A stretch of DNA of 61,507 bases, taken from Argonema antarcticum A004/B2 (GTDB lineage: Bacteria; Cyanobacteriota; Cyanobacteriia; Cyanobacteriales; Aerosakkonemataceae). Positions 36,274 to 44,985 of this stretch are shown one piece after another. Under the pieces are notes generated by a model, which searched no databases, was not told the DNA's origin, and saw only the letters and a program-made list of their open reading frames with translations. The stretch is taken from positions 71,373-132,879 of the forward strand of contig NZ_JAIQZN010000008.1 in the NCBI RefSeq assembly GCF_023333585.1, in the 5' to 3' direction. The translations under genes and the position numbers were made by a program. Positions within the stretch are counted from its first letter, which is position 1, and every line of letters begins with the position of its first letter.

Positions 36274-36804
36274 TTAACTGGATGGCACTAATCGTCGGCG
36301 TAGGGATTCGGCACGTCGTTTAGAAATAGAGTTGTTTGGCTCTATTTTCAAAGCTTCGTCATAAGTTTGCAATGCTTGAGAAGTTAACTTCTTTTTCTCA
36401 TAGGCATGACCCAGATTATTCATAGCTGTGACGTAACCAGGATCTCGCTTCAAAGCTTCTTTGTAGTTACGAATTGCCAAGTCGAACTGCTCTTGGGCAA
36501 AGTAGGCAAAACCCAATCCGTTGTAAATGAGGGCAACATTTTCTTCGGTTTCTTCTTCGGCTGCTTTAACTGCCCTTTGGAACACGGGGATAGACTGCGA
36601 GTACAGCTTTTTATCGAGATAAATGCTAGCCAATTCGTAATACTCTTGAGCGTTGCCTTTCTCGTTTTTCAGCTTATTTTGCAACCGCGTGAGCGCATTT
36701 TCAACTTTGCGAGTTTTGAAGATCTGGCGAAAAATTGCCACGGCGGCTACAGATAGCAGTGCCAGCAATATAGAGAGATAAAAAACTGGAAGTAAGCTTT
36801 GCAT
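36274..36804 (-). CDS. ycf37: Ycf37-like TPR protein (photosystem I assembly)
   Basis: The 176-residue protein has an N-terminal transmembrane helix (VFYLSILLALLSVAAVAIF) and then TPR repeats from about 50: AQEYYELASIYLDKKLYSQS, IYNGLGFAYFAQEQFDLAIR and AMNNLGHAYEKKKLTSQALQ. Length, membrane anchor and the LQNKLKNEKGNAQEYYELAS block fit Ycf37, which supports PSI trimer assembly and stability in cyanobacteria. A generic TPR protein remains possible. Confidence 0.8.
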   Translation of the reverse strand: MQSLLPVFYLSILLALLSVAAVAIFRQIFKTRKVENALTRLQNKLKNEKGNAQEYYELASIYLDKKLYSQSIPVFQRAVKAAEEETEENVALIYNGLGFAYFAQEQFDLAIRNYKEALKRDPGYVTAMNNLGHAYEKKKLTSQALQTYDEALKIEPNNSISKRRAESLRRRLVPSS

Positions 36805-36831
36805 AACTTTTTAAAGGGGCAAATTTCAACA

Positions 36832-37734
36832 TTATTTTAAATTATCCCAAGGCAGTCCCCAATAGACAGCCCGTTGCTGCAACCAACCGTCGGTTTTCCA
36901 ACGATCGATCACCTCATTTACCCTGCGCCGTAAATCATCATACTGCACTCCCTTGGGCATAACCACAGACAGGGGTTCGGCAGAAAGCAGGGTTGGCACT
37001 ATCCGGTACTGGGGATATTCTTGCACCCAGCCGCTGAGGACGCTGACATCGGCGGCAAAGGCAGTTGCGCCACCGGATTCGAGGAGCGATCGGGCCTCTT
37101 GATATGATGCCACACCAATGAGCCTAGCTGTCGGTAACTGATACCGCACTTTGGCAATTGTGCTGGAACCGTACAGCAAGGCAATTTTCCCTTGCTGTAT
37201 ATCGCTGAGTCGTTGTACAGTAGCATCTTTGGTTACGAAAGCGATGCCATCCATATAATACGGTGTGCTAAAACTAACTAACCTGCTACGGGATTCGGTT
37301 GCCGTTACCCTGGCAATGGCGAGATCGACTTTTCCTGCCAATACAGCGTTGAGGCGATCGCGATTTGCCACCGCCTCCAATCTAACTGCATCGGGACGCC
37401 CCAACAATTCTGACCCCAAACGTCGCGCCAAGTCAATTTCTAAGCCTTGCAAATTGCCTGTCCCATCCCGAAATCCCAGCGGACGCAGATTATCCTTAAC
37501 TGCAACAATCAGGTAGCCCCGTTCCTGAATTTCCTTCAGTTCGGCTGCCATACTAGGAGCGGGCAAAATCATTCCCAGGCTGAGCCAGGGAATGAGGTAA
37601 AAAGGTAAAAGAAAGAGAGCGCTTCGCAAAGTAAAAAGTAAAAAGTAAAAAGGCAAAAGAAAGAGCAGATTATTCAATTCTTTTTTTTGACTTTTGACTT
37701 TTGACTTTTGCCTTTTACCTTTTACCTCAATCAT
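36832..37734 (-). CDS. Periplasmic amino-acid-type (family 3) solute-binding protein
   Basis: The SBP_bac_3 domain from about residue 68 contains [53 protein letters not shown] and [14 protein letters not shown]. The N-terminus before it is encoded by short tandem repeats ('aaaagtcaaaagtc') and a copy of the 56-bp signal-peptide repeat ([16 protein letters not shown]), so the real start is uncertain. The longest start overlaps the rplT stop (ATGA). It probably binds a polar amino acid for an ABC importer encoded elsewhere. Confidence 0.85.
   Translation of the reverse strand: MIEVKGKRQKSKVKSQKKELNNLLFLLPFYFLLFTLRSALFLLPFYLIPWLSLGMILPAPSMAAELKEIQERGYLIVAVKDNLRPLGFRDGTGNLQGLEIDLARRLGSELLGRPDAVRLEAVANRDRLNAVLAGKVDLAIARVTATESRSRLVSFSTPYYMDGIAFVTKDATVQRLSDIQQGKIALLYGSSTIAKVRYQLPTARLIGVASYQEARSLLESGGATAFAADVSVLSGWVQEYPQYRIVPTLLSAEPLSVVMPKGVQYDDLRRRVNEVIDRWKTDGWLQQRAVYWGLPWDNLK
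37562..37617 (-). repeat. 56-bp dispersed repeat encoding a signal peptide (copy 2)
   Basis: 'ctctttcttttaccttttt' then 'cattccctggctcagcctgg' and 'gaatgattttgcc', matching 29720-29775 at 47 of 56 positions by my alignment. Here it encodes [19 protein letters not shown] of the solute-binding protein. The hairpin cattccc...gggaatg is conserved in form. Confidence 0.75.
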
Positions 37735-38084
37735 TTAGCGTTGTTTGCCAATTCGACAACTTTGCCGAAACTGTCCGGATCGAGAATCGCGAGTTGGGCC
37801 AGCATTTTGCGATTGATTTCGATGTTGGCTTTTTTCATGTTGCCCATCAGTCTGCTGTAGCTGACCCCATGCAGGTGCGCGGCGGCGTTAATGCGTGCTA
37901 TCCAGAGGCGGCGGAAGTCGCGCTTCCGCTTTTTGCGATCGCGATACGCATTCCGCAGCGCCTTCATCACCTGTTGATTGGCGGTACGAAACAGCGTCGA
38001 GTGAGAACCGCGAAATCCTTTCGCTAGTTTGAGAATTTTCTTGCGGCGTTTGCGAGCAACGTTACCGCGTTTTACCCTTGTCAT
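37731..38084 (-). CDS. rplT: 50S ribosomal protein L20
   Basis: The 117-residue basic protein starts [20 protein letters not shown] and contains [20 protein letters not shown] and [20 protein letters not shown], all canonical L20. It follows rpmI on the same strand after a spacer of 'gattttggattttagatttt' repeats. infC, the usual first gene of this operon, is not adjacent. Confidence 0.98.
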   Translation of the reverse strand: MTRVKRGNVARKRRKKILKLAKGFRGSHSTLFRTANQQVMKALRNAYRDRKKRKRDFRRLWIARINAAAHLHGVSYSRLMGNMKKANIEINRKMLAQLAILDPDSFGKVVELANNAK

Positions 38085-38147
38085 ATCGATTTTGGATTTT
38101 GGATTTTAGATTTTGGATTAGTCGAGCCGGTGCCAGATTTGGCGCTT

Positions 38148-38345
38148 TTACAGGTAGGGGAGCATCAGGCGCACGTTTTCTGCGTCCCGCTCATCCACAA
38201 CTGCTGGGTTGGAGAGATGACGCTTCCGCTTGGGGCTCTTGTGCTGTAGCAAGTGGTTTTTGAAAGCGTGGCGGCGCATAATCTTACCGCTGCCCGTTTT
38301 TCTGAACCGCTTCGCCGCAGATCTGCGAGTTTTCAGTTTTGGCAT
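38148..38345 (-). CDS. rpmI: 50S ribosomal protein L35
   Basis: The 65-residue protein [20 protein letters not shown] with [20 protein letters not shown] is full-length L35. First gene of the rpmI-rplT pair, co-directional with rplT. Divergent from the membrane-protein gene at 38448. Confidence 0.98.
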   Translation of the reverse strand: MPKLKTRRSAAKRFRKTGSGKIMRRHAFKNHLLQHKSPKRKRHLSNPAVVDERDAENVRLMLPYL

Positions 38346-38447
38346 GGACTTACTTTAATTGGACACAATCTACAATGATACCATAAGTACACTCAGTTAT
38401 CAATACTGTTGCGGTAAAGTTACAAGGTGATAGGAGGCTGACCAAAA

Positions 38448-39431
38448 ATGAATATACCTACAATTCTTAATGTCGCCATAAGTTTAATTTTTATTTTCCT
38501 GATTTTGAGCTTGTTGACTTCGGAGATTCAGGAAGCGATCGCTACATTTCGCCAATGGAGAGCCAAACATCTCAAAAATTCTATCATAACTCTTTTGACT
38601 AAAGAGCTTACAGATCGACTTTACTCTAACGACCTCATACAATCTCTTAATCAAACAGGTAAAAACCGAGCTTCTGTCGGCCCATCTTATATTCCTTCAG
38701 ACATTTTTGCATCGGCTTTGATAGACATTCTCAAATTGTACATCAGTGACTCCCAAGGCATCGACACCCTGGAAACAAAAATCAATAATTCGGCATTGCC
38801 AACAAAATTAAAAGATATTCTGCTTACTTTTGTTAAAACGATTCAAAGTCAAGATCGTCAAATCGAGACAGCAGTTAAAGATTTACATCATCAAATCGCG
38901 ACTTGGTTTGATGAATCTATGCAACGCTCGTCCGGCGTCTACAAACGTAATGCAAAGGGAATGTCTTTTTTGCTTGGTTTGGCAGTCGCCGTAATTGCTA
39001 ATGCCGATACTGTTTACTTGGTGCAAAGATTGCACAAAGAAGAGATTTTGCGTTCTACAGTGGCTCAAATTAGTGAAGAAATACTGGCCAGAAATTCTGA
39101 TGTGATAATCAAATGTTTGAATACTGCTAAAGACCAAGCAAGTAAGGATAAATGTTTAACACCACTCAGGGAAAATCTCAATACAGCTTTAAATGATATC
39201 TCTTCGCTGCCTATTGGATGGGATCTTTCTAATCCCTTAAAACAATTGCAAGAACAGCAATCTATTTCGTCGGTGGGCAAATGGGATTTGCGAGGTATAA
39301 TTAAAGTTATTTTTGGTTGGTTTTTAAGCGCTGTGGCTATTTCTATGGGCGCACCCTTTTGGTTTCAAGCGCTGAATAAGATAATTAATGTTCGGAATGC
39401 GGGTAAGAAGCCTAATTCTACTGCTGAGTAA
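38448..39431 (+). CDS. Conserved hypothetical membrane protein, 327 aa
   Basis: An N-terminal transmembrane helix (ILNVAISLIFIFLILSLLTS) is followed by a long soluble helical part. A second helix lies at about 170 (FLLGLAVAVIANADTVYLVQ), then a periplasmic-looking loop with two Cys (IIKCLN, DKCLTP), and a final helix pair near 285-310 (IFGWFLSAVAISMGAPFWFQ). The E-I-Q-E-A-I motif after TM1 is seen in widespread uncharacterised bacterial proteins. Function unknown. Confidence 0.75.
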   Translation: MNIPTILNVAISLIFIFLILSLLTSEIQEAIATFRQWRAKHLKNSIITLLTKELTDRLYSNDLIQSLNQTGKNRASVGPSYIPSDIFASALIDILKLYISDSQGIDTLETKINNSALPTKLKDILLTFVKTIQSQDRQIETAVKDLHHQIATWFDESMQRSSGVYKRNAKGMSFLLGLAVAVIANADTVYLVQRLHKEEILRSTVAQISEEILARNSDVIIKCLNTAKDQASKDKCLTPLRENLNTALNDISSLPIGWDLSNPLKQLQEQQSISSVGKWDLRGIIKVIFGWFLSAVAISMGAPFWFQALNKIINVRNAGKKPNSTAE

Positions 39432-39545
39432 GAGAGCGATCGCATATTCCCATGCAATCTTTATCAACGAGTTAGCCTAATTTCGTTGAAAATATAGTAG
39501 CATGGATTAAAATATGTACAAGCACAATGCAGGTATGATGAGACT

Positions 39546-39869
39546 ATGGCAGAGCCTCAATTAATGATCCTACCATCCTTATTAATGCGATCGGGACTTC
39601 AGATTCGCCAAGTCGATGACATTATTCTTTTCAAGTTTACAGAGGAGTTACATTCTCGGCTGGAAGAACTGTTAGAGAAAAGCAAAGCTGGATTCCTGAC
39701 TCAGTATGAAGCTGCTGAACTCGCTGGAATAAAAGAATTAGACAGAATTTTTACCTTAGTTAATTCCAAACTAGCTGCCCGATCGAAATGGTCTCAAAAC
39801 AAACTCGAAGCCTTGTCCGACAAAGAGCGGGAAACCGATGTGAATACTGCCACTCTCCTGAATTTGTGA
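39546..39869 (+). CDS. Hypothetical protein upstream of and overlapping an HNH gene
   Basis: MAEPQLMILPSLLMRSGLQI begins a 107-residue helical protein with EELHSRLEELLEKSKAGFLT and ELAGIKELDRIFTLVNSKLA. It resembles small antitoxin-like partners but has no family I can name. Its last 27 codons overlap the HNH gene in another frame (82 bp). The overlap may reflect loss of an earlier stop or genuine coupling. Confidence 0.6.
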   Translation: MAEPQLMILPSLLMRSGLQIRQVDDIILFKFTEELHSRLEELLEKSKAGFLTQYEAAELAGIKELDRIFTLVNSKLAARSKWSQNKLEALSDKERETDVNTATLLNL

Positions 39870-40240
39870 GTGCATCTCCATTGACAATCGATCATTTACT
39901 ACCTCAGTCGTTGGGTGGTTCAGATGACCCCGATAACCTAGCATTGGCTTGTCATCGCTGCAATGAACGGCGCTACAACTTCACAACCGGGATCGATCCG
40001 GAAACTCAACTGGAAACTCCCTTATTTAATCCTAGACAGCAGCAGTGGGCCGAGCATTTTATTTGGACAGCAGATGGACTGAGAATTTTGGGCATGACTC
40101 CTACAGGTCGATCCACTTGCAGTCGTCTTGACCTCAATGATGACTTTCACGACGATGGTTTCATTCAGGAGTCTCGTCAATATTGGGTAGAGGTAGGCTG
40201 GCATCCTCCCCGTAATGACCCGCGACGATCGGTGAATTAA
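39788..40240 (+). CDS. HNH endonuclease
   Basis: The 150-residue protein has a complete HNH/zinc core: RQRAGNRCEYCHSPEF (about 11-26), LTIDHLLPQSLGGSDDPDNL (about 32-51) and ALACHRCNERR (about 52-62), with both CxxC pairs and the catalytic His. The C-terminal FIWTADGLRILGMTPTGRST is typical of the cyanobacterial subgroup. The target is unknown; such genes occur in mobile and defence contexts. Confidence 0.9.
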   Translation: MVSKQTRSLVRQRAGNRCEYCHSPEFVSASPLTIDHLLPQSLGGSDDPDNLALACHRCNERRYNFTTGIDPETQLETPLFNPRQQQWAEHFIWTADGLRILGMTPTGRSTCSRLDLNDDFHDDGFIQESRQYWVEVGWHPPRNDPRRSVN

Positions 40241-40275
40241 TCTTTTCTAGCCCATCGCTTAATTAAATATACCCA

Positions 40276-40950
40276 TTAACCAATCTTTTTCAACCCTTGC
40301 AAAACTAGATCGGCAGTTGTAGTCCAACCCACAATCCCACCTTGAGCGCGAATCATTTCAATTGTCGCTTGTTTGAATTCTGGAAAATAACTTTCTGTAG
40401 CATCTTCTATTAACAAACATTCAAATCCTCGATCGTTTGCTTCGCGCATGGTTGTCTGCACGCAAACTTCAGTAGTTACTCCAGCAAACATGAGATGGGT
40501 GATGGCTTTATCGTGTAAAATAGATTCCAAATTGGTATGATAAAAAGCGCCCTTACCTGGTTTCGTAATTACAATTTCATCAGATAGCGGTGCTAGTTCG
40601 GGTATAATTGCATTACCGGGTTCGCCCAAAACCAAAATACGTCCCAAAGGAGCAACATCGCCGATTTTCAAGTTGCCTTTGCCCCGGTTAAGCTTGGCGG
40701 GGGGACAGTCGGAAAGGTCTGGTTTGTGACCTTCGAGGGTGTGGATAATGGGGAGATGACGATCGCGAAAAGCATCCAACAGCCGTTTCAGTGTTGGTAC
40801 GATCGCTTGCAGCCTAGTAACATCATTACCCAAAGCCTCTCCAAAACCCCCAGGTTCTAAAAAATCTCGCTGCATATCGATGACAACCAGCGCCACCTTA
40901 GTGGCATCTGGCAGTTCATAATCATAAGGTTGGGCAGAAATTAAAACCAT
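40276..40950 (-). CDS. Isochorismatase-like cysteine hydrolase (biuret/triuret hydrolase family)
   Basis: I start at the ATG at 40950 ([20 protein letters not shown]), 224 aa. The catalytic triad is visible: Asp in [14 protein letters not shown], Lys in [13 protein letters not shown], Cys in [19 protein letters not shown], with the cis-peptide GVTTE. It is paralogous to the gene at 54692. Family members cleave biuret, triuret or ureidoacrylate. The neighbouring AtzF-like domain and importer support a urea-derivative substrate. Its start is only four bases from the divergent start at 40955. Confidence 0.85.
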   Translation of the reverse strand: MVLISAQPYDYELPDATKVALVVIDMQRDFLEPGGFGEALGNDVTRLQAIVPTLKRLLDAFRDRHLPIIHTLEGHKPDLSDCPPAKLNRGKGNLKIGDVAPLGRILVLGEPGNAIIPELAPLSDEIVITKPGKGAFYHTNLESILHDKAITHLMFAGVTTEVCVQTTMREANDRGFECLLIEDATESYFPEFKQATIEMIRAQGGIVGWTTTADLVLQGLKKIG

Positions 40951-40954
40951 AACG

Positions 40955-41350
40955 ATGGAAACCGTACATTTGGCTGTAAATGGGACACTAATGCGAGGAT
41001 TGGAACTCAATCCTAATTTATTGGCTGTTGGTGCTACCTTTGTGCGAGAAGCCTTGACAGAACCAACTTATCGGTTGTGGTCAATAGACGATCGCCATCC
41101 AGCTACGATACGGGTAAGTACAGGTGGAAATGCGATCGCCGTAGAAATCTGGGCTGTTCCCACATCTGGAATTTGCACAATTTTATTGCAAGAACCGCCT
41201 GGATTGTGCATCGGCAAAATTCGTCTAGCAGATGGCGAAGAAGTACTTGGTGTTTTAGGCGAATCAGTTCTTTGCGAAGGTAAGCCCGAAATCACCCATT
41301 GGGGAGGCTGGCGTGCCTATATTGCCGACTCCGCTAAGCATAAAATATAA
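40955..41350 (+). CDS. Stand-alone allophanate hydrolase C-terminal (AtzF-C-like) domain protein
   Basis: The 131 residues match only the C-terminal domain of allophanate hydrolase: [50 protein letters not shown] and [11 protein letters not shown]. In full-length enzymes this domain acts after the amidase, decarboxylating N-carboxycarbamate. No amidase domain is present in the window, so the enzyme either acts alone or partners with one elsewhere. It is divergent from a cysteine hydrolase and upstream of a BMP-type importer on the same strand. Confidence 0.83.
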   Translation: METVHLAVNGTLMRGLELNPNLLAVGATFVREALTEPTYRLWSIDDRHPATIRVSTGGNAIAVEIWAVPTSGICTILLQEPPGLCIGKIRLADGEEVLGVLGESVLCEGKPEITHWGGWRAYIADSAKHKI

Positions 41351-41492
41351 CCCATGCGCCAAATGTATTGCAAAATACAAAACTCTATGCTAAGCAATGC
41401 TTAAATCATTTCGTTATCCAGCCTCTGTCATCTGTCTTAAAGCAGAAATTAATATAAGTTTACCTTCACCCCTTTCAAAGGAAGCCTAGAAA

Positions 41493-42701
41493 GTGAGTAC
41501 TAGACACCCCTTGCATCTAAATCGCCGTCAAATAATACGCGGGATTTTAGCTACCACAGCTTTTGGAGTCAGTTCGCGTCTTTGGACTGGATGTACGCCC
41601 AATACACCACCAAGTGCAACAACCCCAGCAACCCCAACTAATTCAGCTTCAACAGGGGCAGTCAAGCCAATCACAATGGGATTCATCTATGTCGGCCCCA
41701 AAGACGATTATGGCTACAATCAAGCCCACGCACTAGGAAAAGAAGGTGTATCAAAATTACCTTGGGTAAAAACCGTAGAGCAAGCTAACGTTCCTGAAAC
41801 CACAGAAGTACAGGAAGCAATGCGGAATATGATCGAGCAAGACGGTGCAACTGTTCTGTTTCCTACATCTTTTGGTTACTTCGATCCGCATATTTTGAAA
41901 CTTGCCCAAGAGTATCCCGAAGTGCAATTTTTCCACTGCGGTGGACTTTACGTAGATGGCAAACACCCGAAAAATGTTGGTAGCTACTATGGCTATATTG
42001 ACGAAGCTCAATACATAGCAGGAATTGTGGCGGCGCATACTACTAAGACAGGCAAACTAGGATTCGTCGCCGCCAAACCAATCCCTCAACTAATCCGCAA
42101 TATCAACAGTTTTACTTTAGGCGCACGCAGCGTTAATCCCAAGATTACCACTCAAGTTATCTTCACAGGTGACTGGTCTTTACCAGTTAAAGAAGCAGAA
42201 GCTGCCAATAGCATGATCGACCAAGGAGTGGATGTGCTTACCTGTCACGTTGACAGCCCTAAAGTTGTGATGGAAACTGCCGAAAAACGAGGTGTTTTCT
42301 GTAGTGGCTATCATGCGAATCAAGCAATCCTAGCTCCTAAAGGTTATATCACAGGCGCAGAGTGGGACTGGACAAATGTTTATTCCAGATATGCGGAAAT
42401 GATTCGAGATGGCAAAACGTTAATGAACGGAGGAATCTCGCATTTGGTGCGCGGTGGTTTGAAGGATGGTTTTTGTAAACTATCCAACTATGGGTCAGTT
42501 GTTGGCGAAGCGGCAAAGAAGGATGCTGATGCCGCAAAAGCTAAGTTTATAGATGGCAGCATGGTGATTTACAAAGGAGAACTGAAAGATAATACTGGCA
42601 AAACTGTAGTCGCGTCGGCTAAGGAATACAAACAGGAAGACCCTGAACTAGAAAAGATGAATTGGTTGGTAGAAGGTGTGCTTGGTAGTGCTACAAGCTA
42701 A
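41493..42701 (+). CDS. BMP-family ABC transporter substrate-binding lipoprotein
   Basis: GTG start with GGAAG upstream. The 402-residue protein begins with a Tat-like twin-Arg segment (NRRQIIRGILATTAFG) and a lipobox LWTGC, then a Thr/Pro linker. The BMP/PnrA fold starts at about 62 (GFIYVGPKDDYGYNQAHALG, HCGGLYVDGKHPKNVGSYYG, GVDVLTCHVDSPKVV). BMP proteins bind nucleosides or other nitrogen compounds for ABC import. Two cognate permeases follow; with the hydrolase and AtzF-C genes this suggests uptake of a urea-type compound. Confidence 0.92.
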   Translation: MSTRHPLHLNRRQIIRGILATTAFGVSSRLWTGCTPNTPPSATTPATPTNSASTGAVKPITMGFIYVGPKDDYGYNQAHALGKEGVSKLPWVKTVEQANVPETTEVQEAMRNMIEQDGATVLFPTSFGYFDPHILKLAQEYPEVQFFHCGGLYVDGKHPKNVGSYYGYIDEAQYIAGIVAAHTTKTGKLGFVAAKPIPQLIRNINSFTLGARSVNPKITTQVIFTGDWSLPVKEAEAANSMIDQGVDVLTCHVDSPKVVMETAEKRGVFCSGYHANQAILAPKGYITGAEWDWTNVYSRYAEMIRDGKTLMNGGISHLVRGGLKDGFCKLSNYGSVVGEAAKKDADAAKAKFIDGSMVIYKGELKDNTGKTVVASAKEYKQEDPELEKMNWLVEGVLGSATS

Positions 42702-42839
42702 AAATAGTTTTGAATTTTGAGTTTGTAGGGGCGGGTTTTTTGGAGAGATCTGGCTTCCCACAGGTATTCAGATAAACCAGCCCGGACTGAGTTTTGAGTT
42801 TTGAATTAGGAATTAATAAGTGTTTTATCAAGATGAGTT

Positions 42840-43931
42840 ATGATTTTCACAGAAAAGTGGCGGACAACGCTGGAAAAAATTTGCATTCCAATAGCAGCAC
42901 TAGCTGTTTCATTGGTAATATTCGGCGTGTTTTGTGCGGCGGCGGGTGCTAATCCTTTTGCTGTATATGCCTCGATTTATAAGGCAGCTTTTGGCAGTTG
43001 GTTTTCATTCCAGAACACGCTGATTCGCGCTGCACCTTTGATGCTGGCTTCTCTTTGTACGGCTTTACCTGCTCGTTTGGGTTTGGTAATTATCGGCAAT
43101 GAAGGTGCTATTGTAATCGGCGGTTTGAGCGCTGTAGCGGCTGGGCTCTCCGTGCAGGGTGCTGGGCCTTTTGTGGTGCAGTTAGCAATGGCTCTAGCAG
43201 GTATTGTGAGTGGTGGTGTGTGGATTGCTGCCGTCGGGGCGCTGCGCCATTACCGAGGCGTTAATGAGACTATCAGCAGCTTGTTATTGAATTATATTGC
43301 GATCGCACTCCTTAACCACATGGTTGGTGGCCCAATGCGCGACCCCACCAGTCTTAACAAGCCCTCCAGCTACCCAATTCCCGACGCGGATATGTTGGGA
43401 AATATCCCCGGAACTCGCGTTCACTTTGGCTTAATCTACGGCATAATAGCTTGCTTAATTGCTTATTTCCTGATTCAACGTACCACTTTCGGATTTGCAG
43501 CTAGAACCGTTGGTGGAAATATCCGCGCTGCTAAAATCGCCGGATTGCCAGTCGGAAAGCTAACTTTAATAATTTGTTTCCTAGCTGGTTCTTGTGCGGG
43601 TTTGGCAGGCATGGTGGAAGTAGCGGCAGTCCACGGTCGGGCTAATGAGTCGCTGAATGCGAGTTATGGCTATAGCAGTATTTTGGTAGCGTTTATTGCC
43701 CGACAAAATCCCGTCGCAGCAGTATTTGTTTCAATTATATTGGGGGGAATTCTTGCTAGTGGTGGCATCCTGCAAAGGGCTCATCAATTGCCCGATGCAA
43801 CTGTTTTAGTATTCCAAGGAATAGTATTTCTGGTCATTCTTTTTAGCGAGTCTCTGTACGGACGCTTGGCAATCTTTAAAGAAGGTGTCAAACCTCAAAT
43901 GCCAGGGCAAAATCTCAAACCTCAAACCTAA
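42840..43931 (+). CDS. ABC transporter permease (BMP/nucleoside-uptake type), subunit 1
   Basis: The 363-residue polytopic protein of the BPD_transp_2 family has about eight to nine transmembrane helices. Signature blocks are ALPARLGLVIIGNEGAIVIG, YRGVNETISSLLLNYIAIAL and GNIRAAKIAGLPVGKLTLII (cytoplasmic loop contacting the ATPase). It resembles YufP/BmpB-type permeases. It is second in the importer operon. The spacers on both sides contain dispersed 'gttttgagttttgaatt' and 'gtcattggtcattggt' repeats. Confidence 0.93.
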   Translation: MIFTEKWRTTLEKICIPIAALAVSLVIFGVFCAAAGANPFAVYASIYKAAFGSWFSFQNTLIRAAPLMLASLCTALPARLGLVIIGNEGAIVIGGLSAVAAGLSVQGAGPFVVQLAMALAGIVSGGVWIAAVGALRHYRGVNETISSLLLNYIAIALLNHMVGGPMRDPTSLNKPSSYPIPDADMLGNIPGTRVHFGLIYGIIACLIAYFLIQRTTFGFAARTVGGNIRAAKIAGLPVGKLTLIICFLAGSCAGLAGMVEVAAVHGRANESLNASYGYSSILVAFIARQNPVAAVFVSIILGGILASGGILQRAHQLPDATVLVFQGIVFLVILFSESLYGRLAIFKEGVKPQMPGQNLKPQT

Positions 43932-44034
43932 TTGGTCATTAGTCATTGGTCATTGGTAATAAAAAAGACCAATGGCTAATGTCAACAATAAATCTAAAAT
44001 CCAAAATCTAAAATCCAAAATCTAAAATCAAATT

Positions 44035-44985
44035 ATGGCAACGGAATCTATAGGCTGGTGGGGAGTGCCGCTGGCGATCGCAGCAGGAACAATCCGAGGT
44101 AGTGCGCCCTTTCTATTCGTTAGTTTGGGCGAGTGTCTCACAGAAAAAAGCGGCAAGATAAATCTCGGTTTGGAAGGCACTCTCTTGATGGGAGCCATGA
44201 GTGCCTATGCAATATCTTACCTTAGCAGTTCAAACGGAATTCCGACCTGGCTTGCACCGTGGCTTGGTGTTTTTACTGCTGGCGTTGCGGGAATGCTACT
44301 GGGTACAATCCACGGATGGCTGTCACAACAACCAAAAGTCAACGATGTTGCGGTTGGAATCGCCATGATCATCTTTGGCAGCGGTATTGCCTTTTTCTTT
44401 GGCAAAGCGTTTATTCAACCTGTAGCACCCCAATTACCGGCCTTTGAGCTAGGGAATTGGAGCGATATCCCTTCAATTAAAGCCGCACTGAAAATTAGCC
44501 CGCTTTTTCTTATTGGTGTGGCGATCGCACCCATTATGCAGTGGTTTTTCAAATCAACTCGTTGGGGCTTATACATCCGCGCTGTTGGCGATAGCCCCGA
44601 AGCAGCCAAAGCAATGGGAATTTCCGTCTACAAAGTGCGAATGTTCAGCATCATCGCCGGAAGTTTTCTTGCAGGTATCGGCGGTGCTTATCTATCTCTT
44701 TATTATCCCGGTAGTTGGTCAGAGAGGATCTCCAGCGGACAAGGGTTGATGGCAGTTGCACTCGTCATTTTCGCTCGGTGGAATCCCGTCCAGTGCCTAT
44801 ATGCGGCTTTGCTGTTTGGAGGGGCACAGGCGATCGGCCCAGCCTTGCAATCGGTCGGCGTCAATTCCTATTACTATCTGTTCAACGCTTCCCCCTACAT
44901 CTTCACATTGGCAATCATGATTATCACTTGTTCGCCAAAACGGACATTGAGCGGTTCACCAGGGGCATTGGGAACCGAAAATTAG
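44035..44985 (+). CDS. ABC transporter permease (BMP/nucleoside-uptake type), subunit 2
   Basis: The 316-residue BPD_transp_2 permease resembles YufQ: TIRGSAPFLFVSLGECLTEK, KINLGLEGTLLMGAMSAYAI and AVGDSPEAAKAMGISVYKVR. It is the heterodimer partner of the permease at 42840. No ATP-binding subunit follows; the next 595 bp carry no gene. The ATPase must be encoded elsewhere or be shared. Confidence 0.93.
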   Translation: MATESIGWWGVPLAIAAGTIRGSAPFLFVSLGECLTEKSGKINLGLEGTLLMGAMSAYAISYLSSSNGIPTWLAPWLGVFTAGVAGMLLGTIHGWLSQQPKVNDVAVGIAMIIFGSGIAFFFGKAFIQPVAPQLPAFELGNWSDIPSIKAALKISPLFLIGVAIAPIMQWFFKSTRWGLYIRAVGDSPEAAKAMGISVYKVRMFSIIAGSFLAGIGGAYLSLYYPGSWSERISSGQGLMAVALVIFARWNPVQCLYAALLFGGAQAIGPALQSVGVNSYYYLFNASPYIFTLAIMIITCSPKRTLSGSPGALGTEN

